Assembly (NCBI GenBank): GCA_902727855.1 | Contig: CACVAS010000170.1 | Coordinates: 1 to 64,000, forward strand | From: an uncultured Sulfurovum sp. | Lineage (GTDB): Bacteria > Campylobacterota > Campylobacteria > Campylobacterales > Sulfurovaceae | Direction of reading: 5' to 3' | DNA: 64,000 bases | Shown: positions 28,194-38,252 of the stretch, piece after piece | Numbering within the stretch: the first letter of the stretch is position 1 | Layout of the letters: every line of letters begins with the position of its first letter | The notes under the pieces: model-generated | Database searches by the model: none | Seen by the model: the letters and a program-made list of their open reading frames with translations, nothing else | Told to the model about the DNA's origin: nothing | Position numbers and translations under genes: made by a program

Positions 28194-29490
28194 CAGCTTT
28201 ATTGCCTTTTTTTTCAACAAGTATAGAGAGCACAAAACTCGTAGCAACAAAACCTAGGAAAAGAAAAAATCCAATCTCTAAGTGTGTACCGTTTGTAGTG
28301 ATAATGTTAATAGGGGTTGTTTGATTTTCAAGAGATTCAAGCTCTTTTTCTACAACACCATCAAGCCCTAGGTATGCCATAAAGATAGAGACTACCATAA
28401 CATCTGCCATAGACCATTTTGTAGAGCGTAAAGCAAAAAAACGTGTAATAGCGTTGTTTCCTAGTACACCAGAGCTATAGTAATAAATGGTTGTTGCAAT
28501 GAGTTTAAGTGTAGGAAATATAATTGAGAACATTACGAGTAAAACTCCCACGAGTATCATTTTTGCTTCACCTGATTCTAGTAACAGTGAAACTAAGTCA
28601 GAGATACTTTTACTTTGAAAGAAGAGCAATTGATTTTCAAAAACAATGGGTTGATCAAGTATACTAAAATAGAGTTTTGAAATTTTTGCTTCAATGTCAA
28701 GCATAGGCAACATAATACCTGAGATCAGAAGTGCAATGGTTGTACCAAAAAGTATAAATAAATTTGGTGAATTAAGTTTACCTTGGATAACAACGAATAT
28801 TACAATAAGTAAGGTTGCAAGTAAAATCAGTTGCATAATAATATTCATAGTCTTTGAGGTACTATTTATTTTTTCATGTAAAATGGTGGTACAATCTTCT
28901 AGATTATCAGTGTTATATTTTTTAAGTACACTATTAAAGGGTGTCATATCTGTAGTAATCTGTACATTGTTTTGTATAAACTCTCGAAGTTTTTCTTGTA
29001 AAAGTTTTTTCACTCTCTCTTGGTTTTCAGTTTTTTCCACCTCTCCCATGACTGCATCTGTAAATTCTGGTACACGTTTACGTAAATCTTCAAAATCAAT
29101 GATAGTATCTGTTATCATTTGCTTTGTTGAGCCTACAAGCCCCTCAAAAAAACCATGTTTTCTTTTATTACGCTCTTTAACAACACGTTCCGCTTCAAGA
29201 ATTAGGGTATTAATAATTGTTTCTACGTAACCTTTTATTTCATCTCTATTATCGGCGTTAAGGTTAAAACTTGTGATTTTAGTCTCCATGACATGTACGA
29301 CTTTACTTGTCCATTTGTCAGAGTTAAACATACCATACTCTACAGAATGTAGTGTCGCATAGTCTGCTTTGTAGTTTTTTGCAGTTAAACCTGTTTGTAT
29401 AAGTCCAAAAACACTATAGATGATAAAGGATAGGAGAATAATATTGATGAAAATAAGTATGGTTGAAAATATTTTTTTAATGTTAAACAT
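28186..29490 (-). CDS. PqiA-like (paraquat-inducible protein A family) membrane protein
   Basis: LLVMFSIIFPTLKLIATTIYYYSS...STKWSMADVMVVSIFMAYLG typical of PqiA domains. Confidence 0.7.
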   Translation of the reverse strand: MFNIKKIFSTILIFINIILLSFIIYSVFGLIQTGLTAKNYKADYATLHSVEYGMFNSDKWTSKVVHVMETKITSFNLNADNRDEIKGYVETIINTLILEAERVVKERNKRKHGFFEGLVGSTKQMITDTIIDFEDLRKRVPEFTDAVMGEVEKTENQERVKKLLQEKLREFIQNNVQITTDMTPFNSVLKKYNTDNLEDCTTILHEKINSTSKTMNIIMQLILLATLLIVIFVVIQGKLNSPNLFILFGTTIALLISGIMLPMLDIEAKISKLYFSILDQPIVFENQLLFFQSKSISDLVSLLLESGEAKMILVGVLLVMFSIIFPTLKLIATTIYYYSSGVLGNNAITRFFALRSTKWSMADVMVVSIFMAYLGLDGVVEKELESLENQTTPINIITTNGTHLEIGFFLFLGFVATSFVLSILVEKKGNKAVK

Positions 29491-29701
29491 AAAGGTACGC
29501 TCCCCTAGCAGTAGATAAGATTTTATATTTATAAGTATATCAAAATTATATAGTACATAGTTTAGTAAATACTAAGTTATACAAAAGTGTATAGTTATGA
29601 CTAAAAACAAACTATAATAAATTTAAATAATTAAGTATTTACTTATCTTAAAGTTTTTTAGATGTAAAATAGAACTTGAAAAATAACTAGGAGGAAGAGT
29701 T

Positions 29702-31129
29702 ATGAATAAAATTGGAATGATTACACTAAGTGTAGCTTTAGCGTCAGAATTGGCATTTGCAGGTGGTAAAATGTTAGTGAAGGCGGATACAAATGTCGCA
29801 GCGATAGATGAAGTGAAAGCAGATATTGTGGCACCTATATATACAAAGGCAAAATATAAGTATGTGAAAAAACCTATCACAGCAGATGATGGGGCAGTAC
29901 ATGGATATGTAAGAATGCATCATATTTTTGATGGAAATGATAATGGTTTTGACCCTGTAACGGGAAGTACACTTGGTTTTGGTCTTGGATATGGTATGGA
30001 ACTAACAAAAGGTCTGAAAGTAGGTGCAGAAATATATGGTGTTATGGATTCTGGTCTAACAGATACAGATGAAACAGCTATAGCCTATGGTCAGTTTTTG
30101 AATGAAGTTAAAAGTCCTAGTGAGCTCGATGCTGGTACAGCATGGGGTGCGCACATTTCTTATGCTTCACATGGACTAAAGGCGACATTGGCAAGAAGTC
30201 AATTTAAGTCACCTTTTACAAAAATTCAAATTACACATGTACCTAATTTATATGAGTTTGCAAGACTTGATGGAAAAATATTGGGTGGTAAAGCAACCTT
30301 AGCCTATATTACAAAAATGTCTTATGGTTCTAGATCTGCAGCTGATTTTGGTCTTATAGGAGAAAATACGGCTGCAGCAGGTATGGCAATTACTCCATTT
30401 AAAAATTCTGTTGCCTATTTAGAAAGAGGTACATATTTTGATATTAGTGACACAGTGAAGAGTAATGACTCTAGTGGTATTTTAGTTTTTGGTTATGAAA
30501 AGAAAATAAAAAGATTTAACTTTAGAGTATGGGATTTTATGGTTGATGATGTTGCAAACAATATATATGCAGATGCTTCATATAAGATACCACTAGGTAA
30601 AGGTATAGGGATGAAACTTTCAGCCCAAGTCTGGAACCAAAATATAGACAATGCCTTTTATGAAAAAAGCTATGGTGGAACAATGGTTGGAGCTGAAGCC
30701 GTACTAAAATGGGGTAAAGTGATTGGTAAACTTGCTTATACCAGTAAAGATGAAGGGGGATTACTGAATGCTTGGGGTTCAAACCCAGGATATACATCTT
30801 CCATCTTTTCACGTAATGAGTACCGTGGTGATGTAGATGCCTATAAAGCTACACTTGTATATAATCCACTTAAAAACCTAAAGTTTATGGTTTCTTATGC
30901 AGACTATGGACAGTCAGATATGAACTTAAACGGTAAAAAACCAGATGGAACAGCATTTTCTCGTCCATCACAAAGAGATGCAACTGAGAGAGATATAGCT
31001 ATTGTTTATAAGCCTCTACCACAACTTACACTGAAGTTATTTAATGCAAATCGTACTTCAGAGTATAGTATTGCTACGAAAAAAAGAACGCAAAATCATA
31101 CTCGTTTGATTATGAACTATGCATTTTAG
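29702..31129 (+). CDS. Opr-family outer-membrane porin
   Basis: Signal peptide, GYVRMHHIFDGN..., beta pattern, C-terminal aromatic ...IMNYAF. Confidence 0.82.
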   Translation: MNKIGMITLSVALASELAFAGGKMLVKADTNVAAIDEVKADIVAPIYTKAKYKYVKKPITADDGAVHGYVRMHHIFDGNDNGFDPVTGSTLGFGLGYGMELTKGLKVGAEIYGVMDSGLTDTDETAIAYGQFLNEVKSPSELDAGTAWGAHISYASHGLKATLARSQFKSPFTKIQITHVPNLYEFARLDGKILGGKATLAYITKMSYGSRSAADFGLIGENTAAAGMAITPFKNSVAYLERGTYFDISDTVKSNDSSGILVFGYEKKIKRFNFRVWDFMVDDVANNIYADASYKIPLGKGIGMKLSAQVWNQNIDNAFYEKSYGGTMVGAEAVLKWGKVIGKLAYTSKDEGGLLNAWGSNPGYTSSIFSRNEYRGDVDAYKATLVYNPLKNLKFMVSYADYGQSDMNLNGKKPDGTAFSRPSQRDATERDIAIVYKPLPQLTLKLFNANRTSEYSIATKKRTQNHTRLIMNYAF

Positions 31130-31157
31130 AACTATTGTTTTTGAATAAAAAGGAAAT

Positions 31158-32279
31158 ATGATGAAAAAATTATTACTATTTAGTTTATTGACCGGTTTTG
31201 CATTTGCAAATATGCAATTTGCTAAAAATAAAGAGTGTAGTTCTTGTCACCCAGCAATTTATGCTGAGTATAAAACTTCACAACATGCAAAAGCAACAAT
31301 ATTTAAAGACCCAATACATGGTGCAGTTTACGATAAACACCCACAATATAACAAACTAGAGAAATACAGATGTGGACATTGTCATGTACCTACAGCAGAT
31401 AATTTAAGTGCACTACTTAAATCACACAATGGTGTGACACCAGATCCAGATAATGAAACTCAAAATGAAGCTGTATCTTGTGCTTATTGTCACCGTATAG
31501 AAGATGTGAAACATGGTGTAGCTATGAATAAAAATATGGTTTCCTTAAAAGATAAAGTCTATTTTACTTCTAAGTCAAAGCCAGGTTCATCGCCTTATCA
31601 TGGCATAGAAACTAATAAGAGTATATTTGAAAACGGTAAGATGTGTATGGGGTGTCATTCGCATAAATCAAATAAAAAAGAGTTTCAAGTATGTGCAACA
31701 GATATCAATAATAACGCATCCAAAAAGAATTGTATAGAGTGTCATATGCATAAGGTAGATGGTCCACCATCAACTATGTCAACGTCTAAAACACATACAT
31801 TTCATGGTTTCCCAGGTTTACATGGTGATTTGACACACTTATCTCAGTATGTTACGATGAATATCTCAACAAAAGACAATAACAAAATGTTCACAGTTGT
31901 GATTAATCATGATGTGCCACATTCCTCTACAATGCATCCATTACGTTCTGCTAAACTCGTAGTGACTGTAAACAGTGGAGGAAGTATTACAAAGATGCAA
32001 GATAGAGTGATTGCAAAAACAATTGGTAGTAAAAAAGGTGGGTCTCCTGTACCAACTGCACCTTGGTTGGCAACAGAGATTGTCAAAAATACAACGATAC
32101 CAGCAAATACTAAAATTGCTTATCCATATAAATGGGATTTAAAAAGTGGTGATGTAGTGACCGCAACATTTGGTTATTACTTGGTAAAGCCAAAAGCATT
32201 AAAAAAGTTTGATCTTCAAGATAATGAGGAAGCTACGAAATTTAGAGTAATTAGGAAAGAGACATTTACTGTTCAATAG
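31158..32279 (+). CDS. Periplasmic five-haem c-type cytochrome
   Basis: Signal peptide and five CxxCH motifs (CSSCH, CGHCH, CAYCH, CMGCH, CIECH). Confidence 0.9.
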   Translation: MMKKLLLFSLLTGFAFANMQFAKNKECSSCHPAIYAEYKTSQHAKATIFKDPIHGAVYDKHPQYNKLEKYRCGHCHVPTADNLSALLKSHNGVTPDPDNETQNEAVSCAYCHRIEDVKHGVAMNKNMVSLKDKVYFTSKSKPGSSPYHGIETNKSIFENGKMCMGCHSHKSNKKEFQVCATDINNNASKKNCIECHMHKVDGPPSTMSTSKTHTFHGFPGLHGDLTHLSQYVTMNISTKDNNKMFTVVINHDVPHSSTMHPLRSAKLVVTVNSGGSITKMQDRVIAKTIGSKKGGSPVPTAPWLATEIVKNTTIPANTKIAYPYKWDLKSGDVVTATFGYYLVKPKALKKFDLQDNEEATKFRVIRKETFTVQ

Positions 32280-32295
32280 TAAATATGTAAAATAA

Positions 32296-32316
32296 GGGTA
32301 GGTTTATTACCTACCC
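32296..32316. terminator. Intergenic hairpin, possible bidirectional terminator
   Basis: GGGTAGG-TTTATTA-CCTACCC between convergent genes. Confidence 0.6.
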
Positions 32317-32335
32317 TAAATAATACCTGCTAGTT

Positions 32336-32497
32336 TTAGCAAAAACAGCCATCTACATCATAACTGTCTGTACCAAAATCTGTTGCTACTTCTTCAACCC
32401 AACTGTTAGGGTTTTTTTCTGTTTCACCTGCCATCATAATTGTTGGTGTAACTAATAGCGCAAAAGTTGCAAGTATAGATAATATAATTTTGTTCAT
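32336..32497 (-). CDS. 53-aa secreted peptide precursor ending DGCFC (not in supplied ORF track)
   Basis: Manual minus-strand translation: MNKIILSILATFALLVTPTIMMAGETEKNPNSWVEEVATDFGTDSYDVDGCFC*; AAAAGGA-type RBS upstream; Sec-like signal with cleavage likely after MMA. Confidence 0.65.
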   Translation of the reverse strand: MNKIILSILATFALLVTPTIMMAGETEKNPNSWVEEVATDFGTDSYDVDGCFC

Positions 32498-32664
32498 TTT
32501 GTATCCTTTTAGAATGTTTATAAACGTATTATATATAATATTAACTTAATTTAAACATAAGTTTATATTATGATTAAACTCTTCTTTTTTTTCGTCATAT
32601 TTTTTTAGAGACTCCTACATAATTAAATATGCTATACTTTTAAGTTTATTTTTGGAGTCTAATT

Positions 32665-33405
32665 ATGTTTGTAGAGCTGTTTATTGTGGGAATATTTATA
32701 GGAACAATGTCAGGCTTTTTTGGTATTGGTGGAGGTATGATACTTACACCTATACTTTTATTATTTGGCTTTGATATTAAAAGTGCTATTGGTATTTCTA
32801 TTGTGCAGATGGTCTTTTCTTCTATTTTTGGTTCTTACTTGAATTATAAAAAAGGTTTACTTCTTTTAGGAGAAGGACTTTTTATTGGTTCTGGTGGATT
32901 TTTAGGGGGATATATTGGTGGTTATGTAACAAGCTATATACCAGACAATATCCTTCAAGGACTATTTTTTGGTATTTTGACTTTTGCACTATTTAGACTT
33001 TTTTTCTCCCAACATCATGAAGATGATAGTAAAACAAAAACATTACCTAAGCCTGTACTTTTTATCATTGGCTTACTTACTGGGATCTTTGCAATTACAC
33101 TTGGTATTGGTGGGTCTATTATTTTGACACCATTACTCGTTGGTATATTACATTACCCTATAAAGAAGGCAGTGAGTGTAGGTCTTTTTTTCGTTGTATT
33201 TTCTTCTGTCGCGGGACTTATAAGTAGATTAAGTATTGGCACGATTGACTTTGAAAATGGTCTTATTGTGGCTGTTGCATCACTCATAGGTGTCACATTA
33301 GGTATATGGTTAAAAGATATCGTTGCACCTAAAAATCATAAAATAGCATTGCTCTTATTATATCTATTTGCACTCATTATACTTGCAAAGAAAACTTTAT
33401 TTTAA
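32665..33405 (+). CDS. TauE/SafE-family permease
   Basis: GTMSGFFGIGGGMILTPILLLFGFD...GIFAITLGIGGSIILTPLL. Confidence 0.92.
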   Translation: MFVELFIVGIFIGTMSGFFGIGGGMILTPILLLFGFDIKSAIGISIVQMVFSSIFGSYLNYKKGLLLLGEGLFIGSGGFLGGYIGGYVTSYIPDNILQGLFFGILTFALFRLFFSQHHEDDSKTKTLPKPVLFIIGLLTGIFAITLGIGGSIILTPLLVGILHYPIKKAVSVGLFFVVFSSVAGLISRLSIGTIDFENGLIVAVASLIGVTLGIWLKDIVAPKNHKIALLLLYLFALIILAKKTLF

Positions 33406-33467
33406 GTGATAGATAAAAATTGAAGTGATACAATAAAGTATAGAAGATATATTAAAGAGGATATTAC

Positions 33468-33986
33468 ATGGCTATACAACCAACAAATATTGAACACCCT
33501 GTAACAAGTGTAGATATTATTGTATCTAAAGGAAATGAAGCGGGTGATGTGACTTATGCAAACCCTATCTTTTTTAAACTTGCAGGTTATACACCAGGTG
33601 AATTACTAGATAGACCGCACTCAATTATACGTCACCCTGATATGCCAAAAATCATATTTAAGTTTTTATGGGATAGATTAAAAAATGGGCAAGATGTTTT
33701 TGCATTTGTTAAAAATATTTCGAAAGATGGCGGTTTTTATTGGGTGTTGGCACATGTACGAGTTGCTAACAATCCAGACGGAAGTTTTAGAAACTATGTT
33801 TCTACCAGAAGAGCAATGAGTGCCAATGCAAGAAAAGTCATTGAACCACTCTACAATCAATTAAAAGAGGCTGAAAATATAGGTGGAATGAGTGCTTCAT
33901 TTGAGATTTTAGAAGCATTTATAAAAGAGAGTGGTGGATCATTTGATACATTTAATGACACCATGAAAAAAATTCAAAATAGTTAA
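33468..33986 (+). CDS. Aer-like PAS-domain protein
   Basis: NPIFFKLAGYTPGELLDRPHSIIRHPDMPKIIFKFLWDRLKNG. Confidence 0.9.
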   Translation: MAIQPTNIEHPVTSVDIIVSKGNEAGDVTYANPIFFKLAGYTPGELLDRPHSIIRHPDMPKIIFKFLWDRLKNGQDVFAFVKNISKDGGFYWVLAHVRVANNPDGSFRNYVSTRRAMSANARKVIEPLYNQLKEAENIGGMSASFEILEAFIKESGGSFDTFNDTMKKIQNS

Positions 33987-33997
33987 AGGAATAAATT

Positions 33998-34387
33998 ATG
34001 ATTGCATTTGAGAAAGAGATGAAAAAATTACGTTCTGTCAATGGATACTTAGGATCTGCGGTGTTAAATTATTCAGGTGAGACACTTTATATTGATGAAG
34101 AGAACACTAATGTAGATATTGCATATTCAGCTAGTATTTTTAACGATGCTTTTAGAATGGTATCTGAATCATCGTTAGATGTTGGTTTTGCTGAAGCATC
34201 ACTGGCTGAGACAAGAACAGAAGATGGCCATGTATTTTTAGTGAATAGTTCAGGAAGTACAGGAAAAGATAATTTCTCAAAGCTAACTATATTTACGATA
34301 TTTAGAGACGATGGGAATGTGGCACTTGCTAAAATGATAATGGAGAAAAGAATTATTTCTATGTCACAAAGCATGAGAGATTTATAA
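33998..34387 (+). CDS. Roadblock/LC7-like small protein
   Basis: 129 aa alpha/beta protein, LRSVNGYLGSAVLNYSGETLY...; the family call is tentative. Confidence 0.4.
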   Translation: MIAFEKEMKKLRSVNGYLGSAVLNYSGETLYIDEENTNVDIAYSASIFNDAFRMVSESSLDVGFAEASLAETRTEDGHVFLVNSSGSTGKDNFSKLTIFTIFRDDGNVALAKMIMEKRIISMSQSMRDL

Positions 34388-34407
34388 GTATTATATAGAA
34401 TTAAAAA

Positions 34408-35886
34408 ATGAAGAATGAAAATATTTTAAAAGAGATTTCTAATTATATTAAACACAATTCAATAGAGAATAAAGTAACTAATATTATTGAGATTGAAACC
34501 TTAGTTAAAAAATTTATCTATGCAGAGTATGTGACACTTTATCAATACAATAAAGAGATGCATAGTATTCTAAGGTTGGACAAAAAAGAATCCCTTAAAA
34601 GTATAGAGCCTTCATTTTTGAATACTGTTATACAAGCTAAAAGTGTACAGTTTGATAATCATATCTTAAGCAATCAGTATTATAGTGCAACTTTGGATAA
34701 TCCAGAAAAGTATGTTGTAAGAGGTATGTTGGTACTACCTATTATTGATAATAATCAGGTCAAAGGTCTTTTGTCTGTTTTTAGAACCAAAAGACAAGGT
34801 AAAAATTTTTCACATCAAGATATTGAAAAATTAGATTTATTAGAACCTTTACTTATAAAAGTTTTTAATAAAGAAAATATTGTAAAAAAAGAGTTAGATT
34901 CTTTAATATTAAAGCCTAAGACCACTGTAGAAAAAACTGCAAGTAAAGACAATAGAATAGAAGTTAGAAAACTAAAAGTTGAACTAGAAGAAGCTTACGC
35001 TGAGAATGCCATCTTAATGAAAGAACTTCAAAAATACAAATTAACTCTTTCTACATTAAATAATGAAATTGATACACTAAGGTTACAGAAAGATAAGCAG
35101 ATTAAAATTTTAGAAGAGAATCAACTATCTTTAGAAAATCAATATATTGAAAAAAATAAAAAGGTTAAAGAGCATTATAGTAATTTAGAGAAAAATAATA
35201 AATTTGATGTCTCATCTACTTTTTCTATGTATCAAGATAACAATAGAGAGTTTATTTTACGAGATGTTATTGATAGGTTTAAGGGCACACATTATGCTTA
35301 TATCTTGTTTGAAATTATACTTTATGCTACAAACTCAAGAAAAAAATTGCCTAAGATTAATAAGTATATTAAAAATTCAAAATGGATAGATGAACTCATT
35401 GATGAGTTTTATAATACAGGTCAAGTCAAGCCAATTTTGAAAAAGTATCCTATGGAGAATGTTATATCTGAATTATATCGATATGAAGAGACACTTTTTA
35501 AAAATAAAATACAAATTGTAATCAACAAAAAGGAAGTTGTACCTCTCTCTTTAGTCTTGGATGCACCGAAGCTACATAGCATTATATATCATTTACTCAT
35601 GGATATTTATGAATTATCTAATGGTGAATCACCGATAAAAATAACTATAGACTATGTGAATAAAGAGCTAAGAATAGTGATTAGTATAGTAAGTGAAGTC
35701 AAAAATAATATACTTCAAAATATGTTTAAATCAAATAAATATAAACAAGAAAAAGGTAGGGAAGGGTTACATATTGCACGTAAGCTTATACAGTCTTTAA
35801 GTGGAAATATAAACAGTGATTTAAAAGAGAGTCAATATATACATAGCTTTTTTATTCCGGCAAATATTTTAGATTTTGTATCATGA
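34408..35886 (+). CDS. GAF-coiled-coil protein with degenerate HATPase-like C-terminus
   Basis: GAF-like N-terminus, central coiled coil, LDAPKLHSIIYHLLMDIYE...GREGLHIARKLIQSLSGNI resembling N/G2 boxes. No clear phosphoacceptor H-box. Confidence 0.5.
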   Translation: MKNENILKEISNYIKHNSIENKVTNIIEIETLVKKFIYAEYVTLYQYNKEMHSILRLDKKESLKSIEPSFLNTVIQAKSVQFDNHILSNQYYSATLDNPEKYVVRGMLVLPIIDNNQVKGLLSVFRTKRQGKNFSHQDIEKLDLLEPLLIKVFNKENIVKKELDSLILKPKTTVEKTASKDNRIEVRKLKVELEEAYAENAILMKELQKYKLTLSTLNNEIDTLRLQKDKQIKILEENQLSLENQYIEKNKKVKEHYSNLEKNNKFDVSSTFSMYQDNNREFILRDVIDRFKGTHYAYILFEIILYATNSRKKLPKINKYIKNSKWIDELIDEFYNTGQVKPILKKYPMENVISELYRYEETLFKNKIQIVINKKEVVPLSLVLDAPKLHSIIYHLLMDIYELSNGESPIKITIDYVNKELRIVISIVSEVKNNILQNMFKSNKYKQEKGREGLHIARKLIQSLSGNINSDLKESQYIHSFFIPANILDFVS

Positions 35887-35904
35887 TTTTCTATGTTAAG
35901 TTTA

Positions 35905-36432
35905 TTACCCTAATGTTGTTCGTATTTGTTTTGGTACATAATATTTAAATTGTTTGGGCTGTATAAAAAAATCAATATTTCCTTTTTTCTCTCGAATCTT
36001 TGACCATTCATCAATCTCAAAATAAATTGCTAAAATAGATAGAGTAGGTAGTTTAAAAATATTATCTTCTACAAATATATTTGCTAGTTCTGTAAGTTCG
36101 GGGTTATGTCCAACTAGAAATATGTTTTTATATACGTCATCTTGTAAGGCGAGTGTATCTAAAATTTTTTCTGGACGTGTAAGATATAACTCTTCCATAT
36201 AATGTATAGGGCCTTTGTATCCTATTTTTTTTGTTAATTTATCTGCAGTTGTTTGTGCACGTAGAGCAGAACTAGAGAGTACCAAATCAGGTTTTATTTT
36301 TTGAAGTGCAAAATAGGAACTAATTGTTTTCAAATCTTTTTTTCCAGATTTACGTAGGCCACGTTCAAAATCATTCAATGTACCATCACTCCAGTCAGAC
36401 TTAGCATGGCGAATGAGATAGATGGTTTTCAT
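35905..36432 (-). CDS. sixA: SixA-like histidine phosphatase
   Basis: MKTIYLIRHAKSDW...SSSALRAQTTADKL...FLVGHNPELTELA. Confidence 0.88.
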   Translation of the reverse strand: MKTIYLIRHAKSDWSDGTLNDFERGLRKSGKKDLKTISSYFALQKIKPDLVLSSSALRAQTTADKLTKKIGYKGPIHYMEELYLTRPEKILDTLALQDDVYKNIFLVGHNPELTELANIFVEDNIFKLPTLSILAIYFEIDEWSKIREKKGNIDFFIQPKQFKYYVPKQIRTTLG

Positions 36433-36598
36433 GAATATCCTTATATTAAATTACTGTATTATAATATTTTCTATTGGTATGTTAAATTATATAGCATAGA
36501 ACAGCAAATAACTTAAATGAATATACCATTTATGATGATAACAGATTTTCAGTGCATTATGCTAAAATGGCAACTAATAATTTGATTGAAGGATTAAC

Positions 36599-38191
36599 TT
36601 GCTTAGTACAGTAAACTTAACACAACGCTATGGGAAAAGAGTACTTTTCGATAAGATAAATATGACGATGGATGTAGGTAAACGTTACGGGCTTATAGGG
36701 GCAAATGGTGCAGGTAAATCTACATTTATGAAAATCCTTGCAGGTGAATTAGAACAAAGTGATGGAGAGGTGCAACTTCAACCTGGATTGAAACTAGGTA
36801 TGCTCTCTCAAAACCAGTATGCTTTTGAAGAATATACACTCAGTGACGCAGTACTTTATGGAAATAAAAAGCTTTTTGATGCGCAAAAAGAGAAAGAAAA
36901 ACTCTATATGGAAGGTGACTTTGAATCTGATGAAGTAAACAACCGTTTAGGTGAATTAGAGATGATATGTGCAGATGAAGACCCTACGTATGAATCTGAC
37001 GTGAAAATTGAAAAATTACTAGAAGCATTGGGTTTTCCATCTTCACAACATAGTGAGCTTATGTCCTCACTCACAGGAGGAGATAAATTTAAGATACTAC
37101 TTGCACAGGTATTGTTTTTAAAACCAGATGTACTCCTTCTTGATGAGCCTACGAATAACCTTGATATGGCTACTATTGCATGGCTTGAAGAAGAACTAAA
37201 ACGTCATGAGGGTACACTGATGGTTATTTCACATGATAGACATTTTCTCAATGGTGTGGTAACACATATACTTGACCTTGACTTTCAAAATATCCGTGAA
37301 TTTACGGGAAATTATGATGAGTGGTATATTGCTGCAAACCTCATAGCGAAACAGGCTGAGACAGATAGAAATAAAGCATTAAAAGAGAAAGATGAGTTGG
37401 AGTCTTTTATTAGAAGATTTTCTGCAAATGCTTCTAAAGCAAAGCAAGCAACTTCAAGACAAAAACAATTAGATAAACTAGATGTTGAAGCGATACAACT
37501 CTCTTCACGTCGTGACCCATCAATTATGTTTAAGGCACACCGTGACATCGGAAATGAAGTACTTGATACAAAAGGGCTTAGTAAGTCGTATGATGGAGAA
37601 AGCGTATTTGAAAATTTAAACTTACAGGTAAATAAGGGTGACAAAATAGCACTTATTGGAACTAATGGTGTAGGGAAAACCACACTACTTAGAATACTTA
37701 TGGGTGAAATAGAGTCCGATGCAGGTAGCTATAATTGGGGACAAACCATAAGTTATTCATATTTTCCACAAAATACTACAGACATAGTAGTAGGTGATGA
37801 AGAGCTTCCTCAATGGATACAAGGTTTTGATGTGAAATGGCACATTGATGATATACGTAAAACACTTGGACGTATGCTTTTCTCAGGTGAAGAACAAAAG
37901 AAAAAGATAGACGCTTGTTCTGGTGGAGAAAAACACCGTGTTATGTTAAGTAAAATTATGATGGATGCTTCAAACTTCTTAGTGATGGATGAACCAAATA
38001 ATCATTTAGACTTAGAGGCTATTGTTGCACTTGGAGAGGCATTGCATAACTATAAAGGTGGCGTGATTTGTGTTTCTCACGATAGAGAGCTTATTGATGC
38101 ATTTGCCAATAGAATTATAAAAATAAATGAAGATGGAACAATTATTGACTTCGATGGTGATTATGAAACTTTTGTGGAGCAACACGGATAG
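36599..38191 (+). CDS. ABC-F family ATPase (YbiT-like)
   Basis: Two ABC cassettes (GANGAGKS / GTNGVGKT), LLDEPTNNLD and MDEPNNHLD. Confidence 0.93.
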   Translation: MLSTVNLTQRYGKRVLFDKINMTMDVGKRYGLIGANGAGKSTFMKILAGELEQSDGEVQLQPGLKLGMLSQNQYAFEEYTLSDAVLYGNKKLFDAQKEKEKLYMEGDFESDEVNNRLGELEMICADEDPTYESDVKIEKLLEALGFPSSQHSELMSSLTGGDKFKILLAQVLFLKPDVLLLDEPTNNLDMATIAWLEEELKRHEGTLMVISHDRHFLNGVVTHILDLDFQNIREFTGNYDEWYIAANLIAKQAETDRNKALKEKDELESFIRRFSANASKAKQATSRQKQLDKLDVEAIQLSSRRDPSIMFKAHRDIGNEVLDTKGLSKSYDGESVFENLNLQVNKGDKIALIGTNGVGKTTLLRILMGEIESDAGSYNWGQTISYSYFPQNTTDIVVGDEELPQWIQGFDVKWHIDDIRKTLGRMLFSGEEQKKKIDACSGGEKHRVMLSKIMMDASNFLVMDEPNNHLDLEAIVALGEALHNYKGGVICVSHDRELIDAFANRIIKINEDGTIIDFDGDYETFVEQHG

Positions 38192-38252
38192 AGATTAACT
38201 TGATTTAGTTATAATAAATACTTGTATATAAATCATTTTTAGGATAGTTATA

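Noticed and set aside
28694-29230. 178-aa plus-strand ORF opposite the PqiA-like gene
   Set aside because: Antisense shadow with low-complexity Ser/Ile/Phe composition.
35204-35389. 61-aa ORF nested in the GAF protein gene
   Set aside because: Out-of-frame overlap without signals; the larger gene explains the region.
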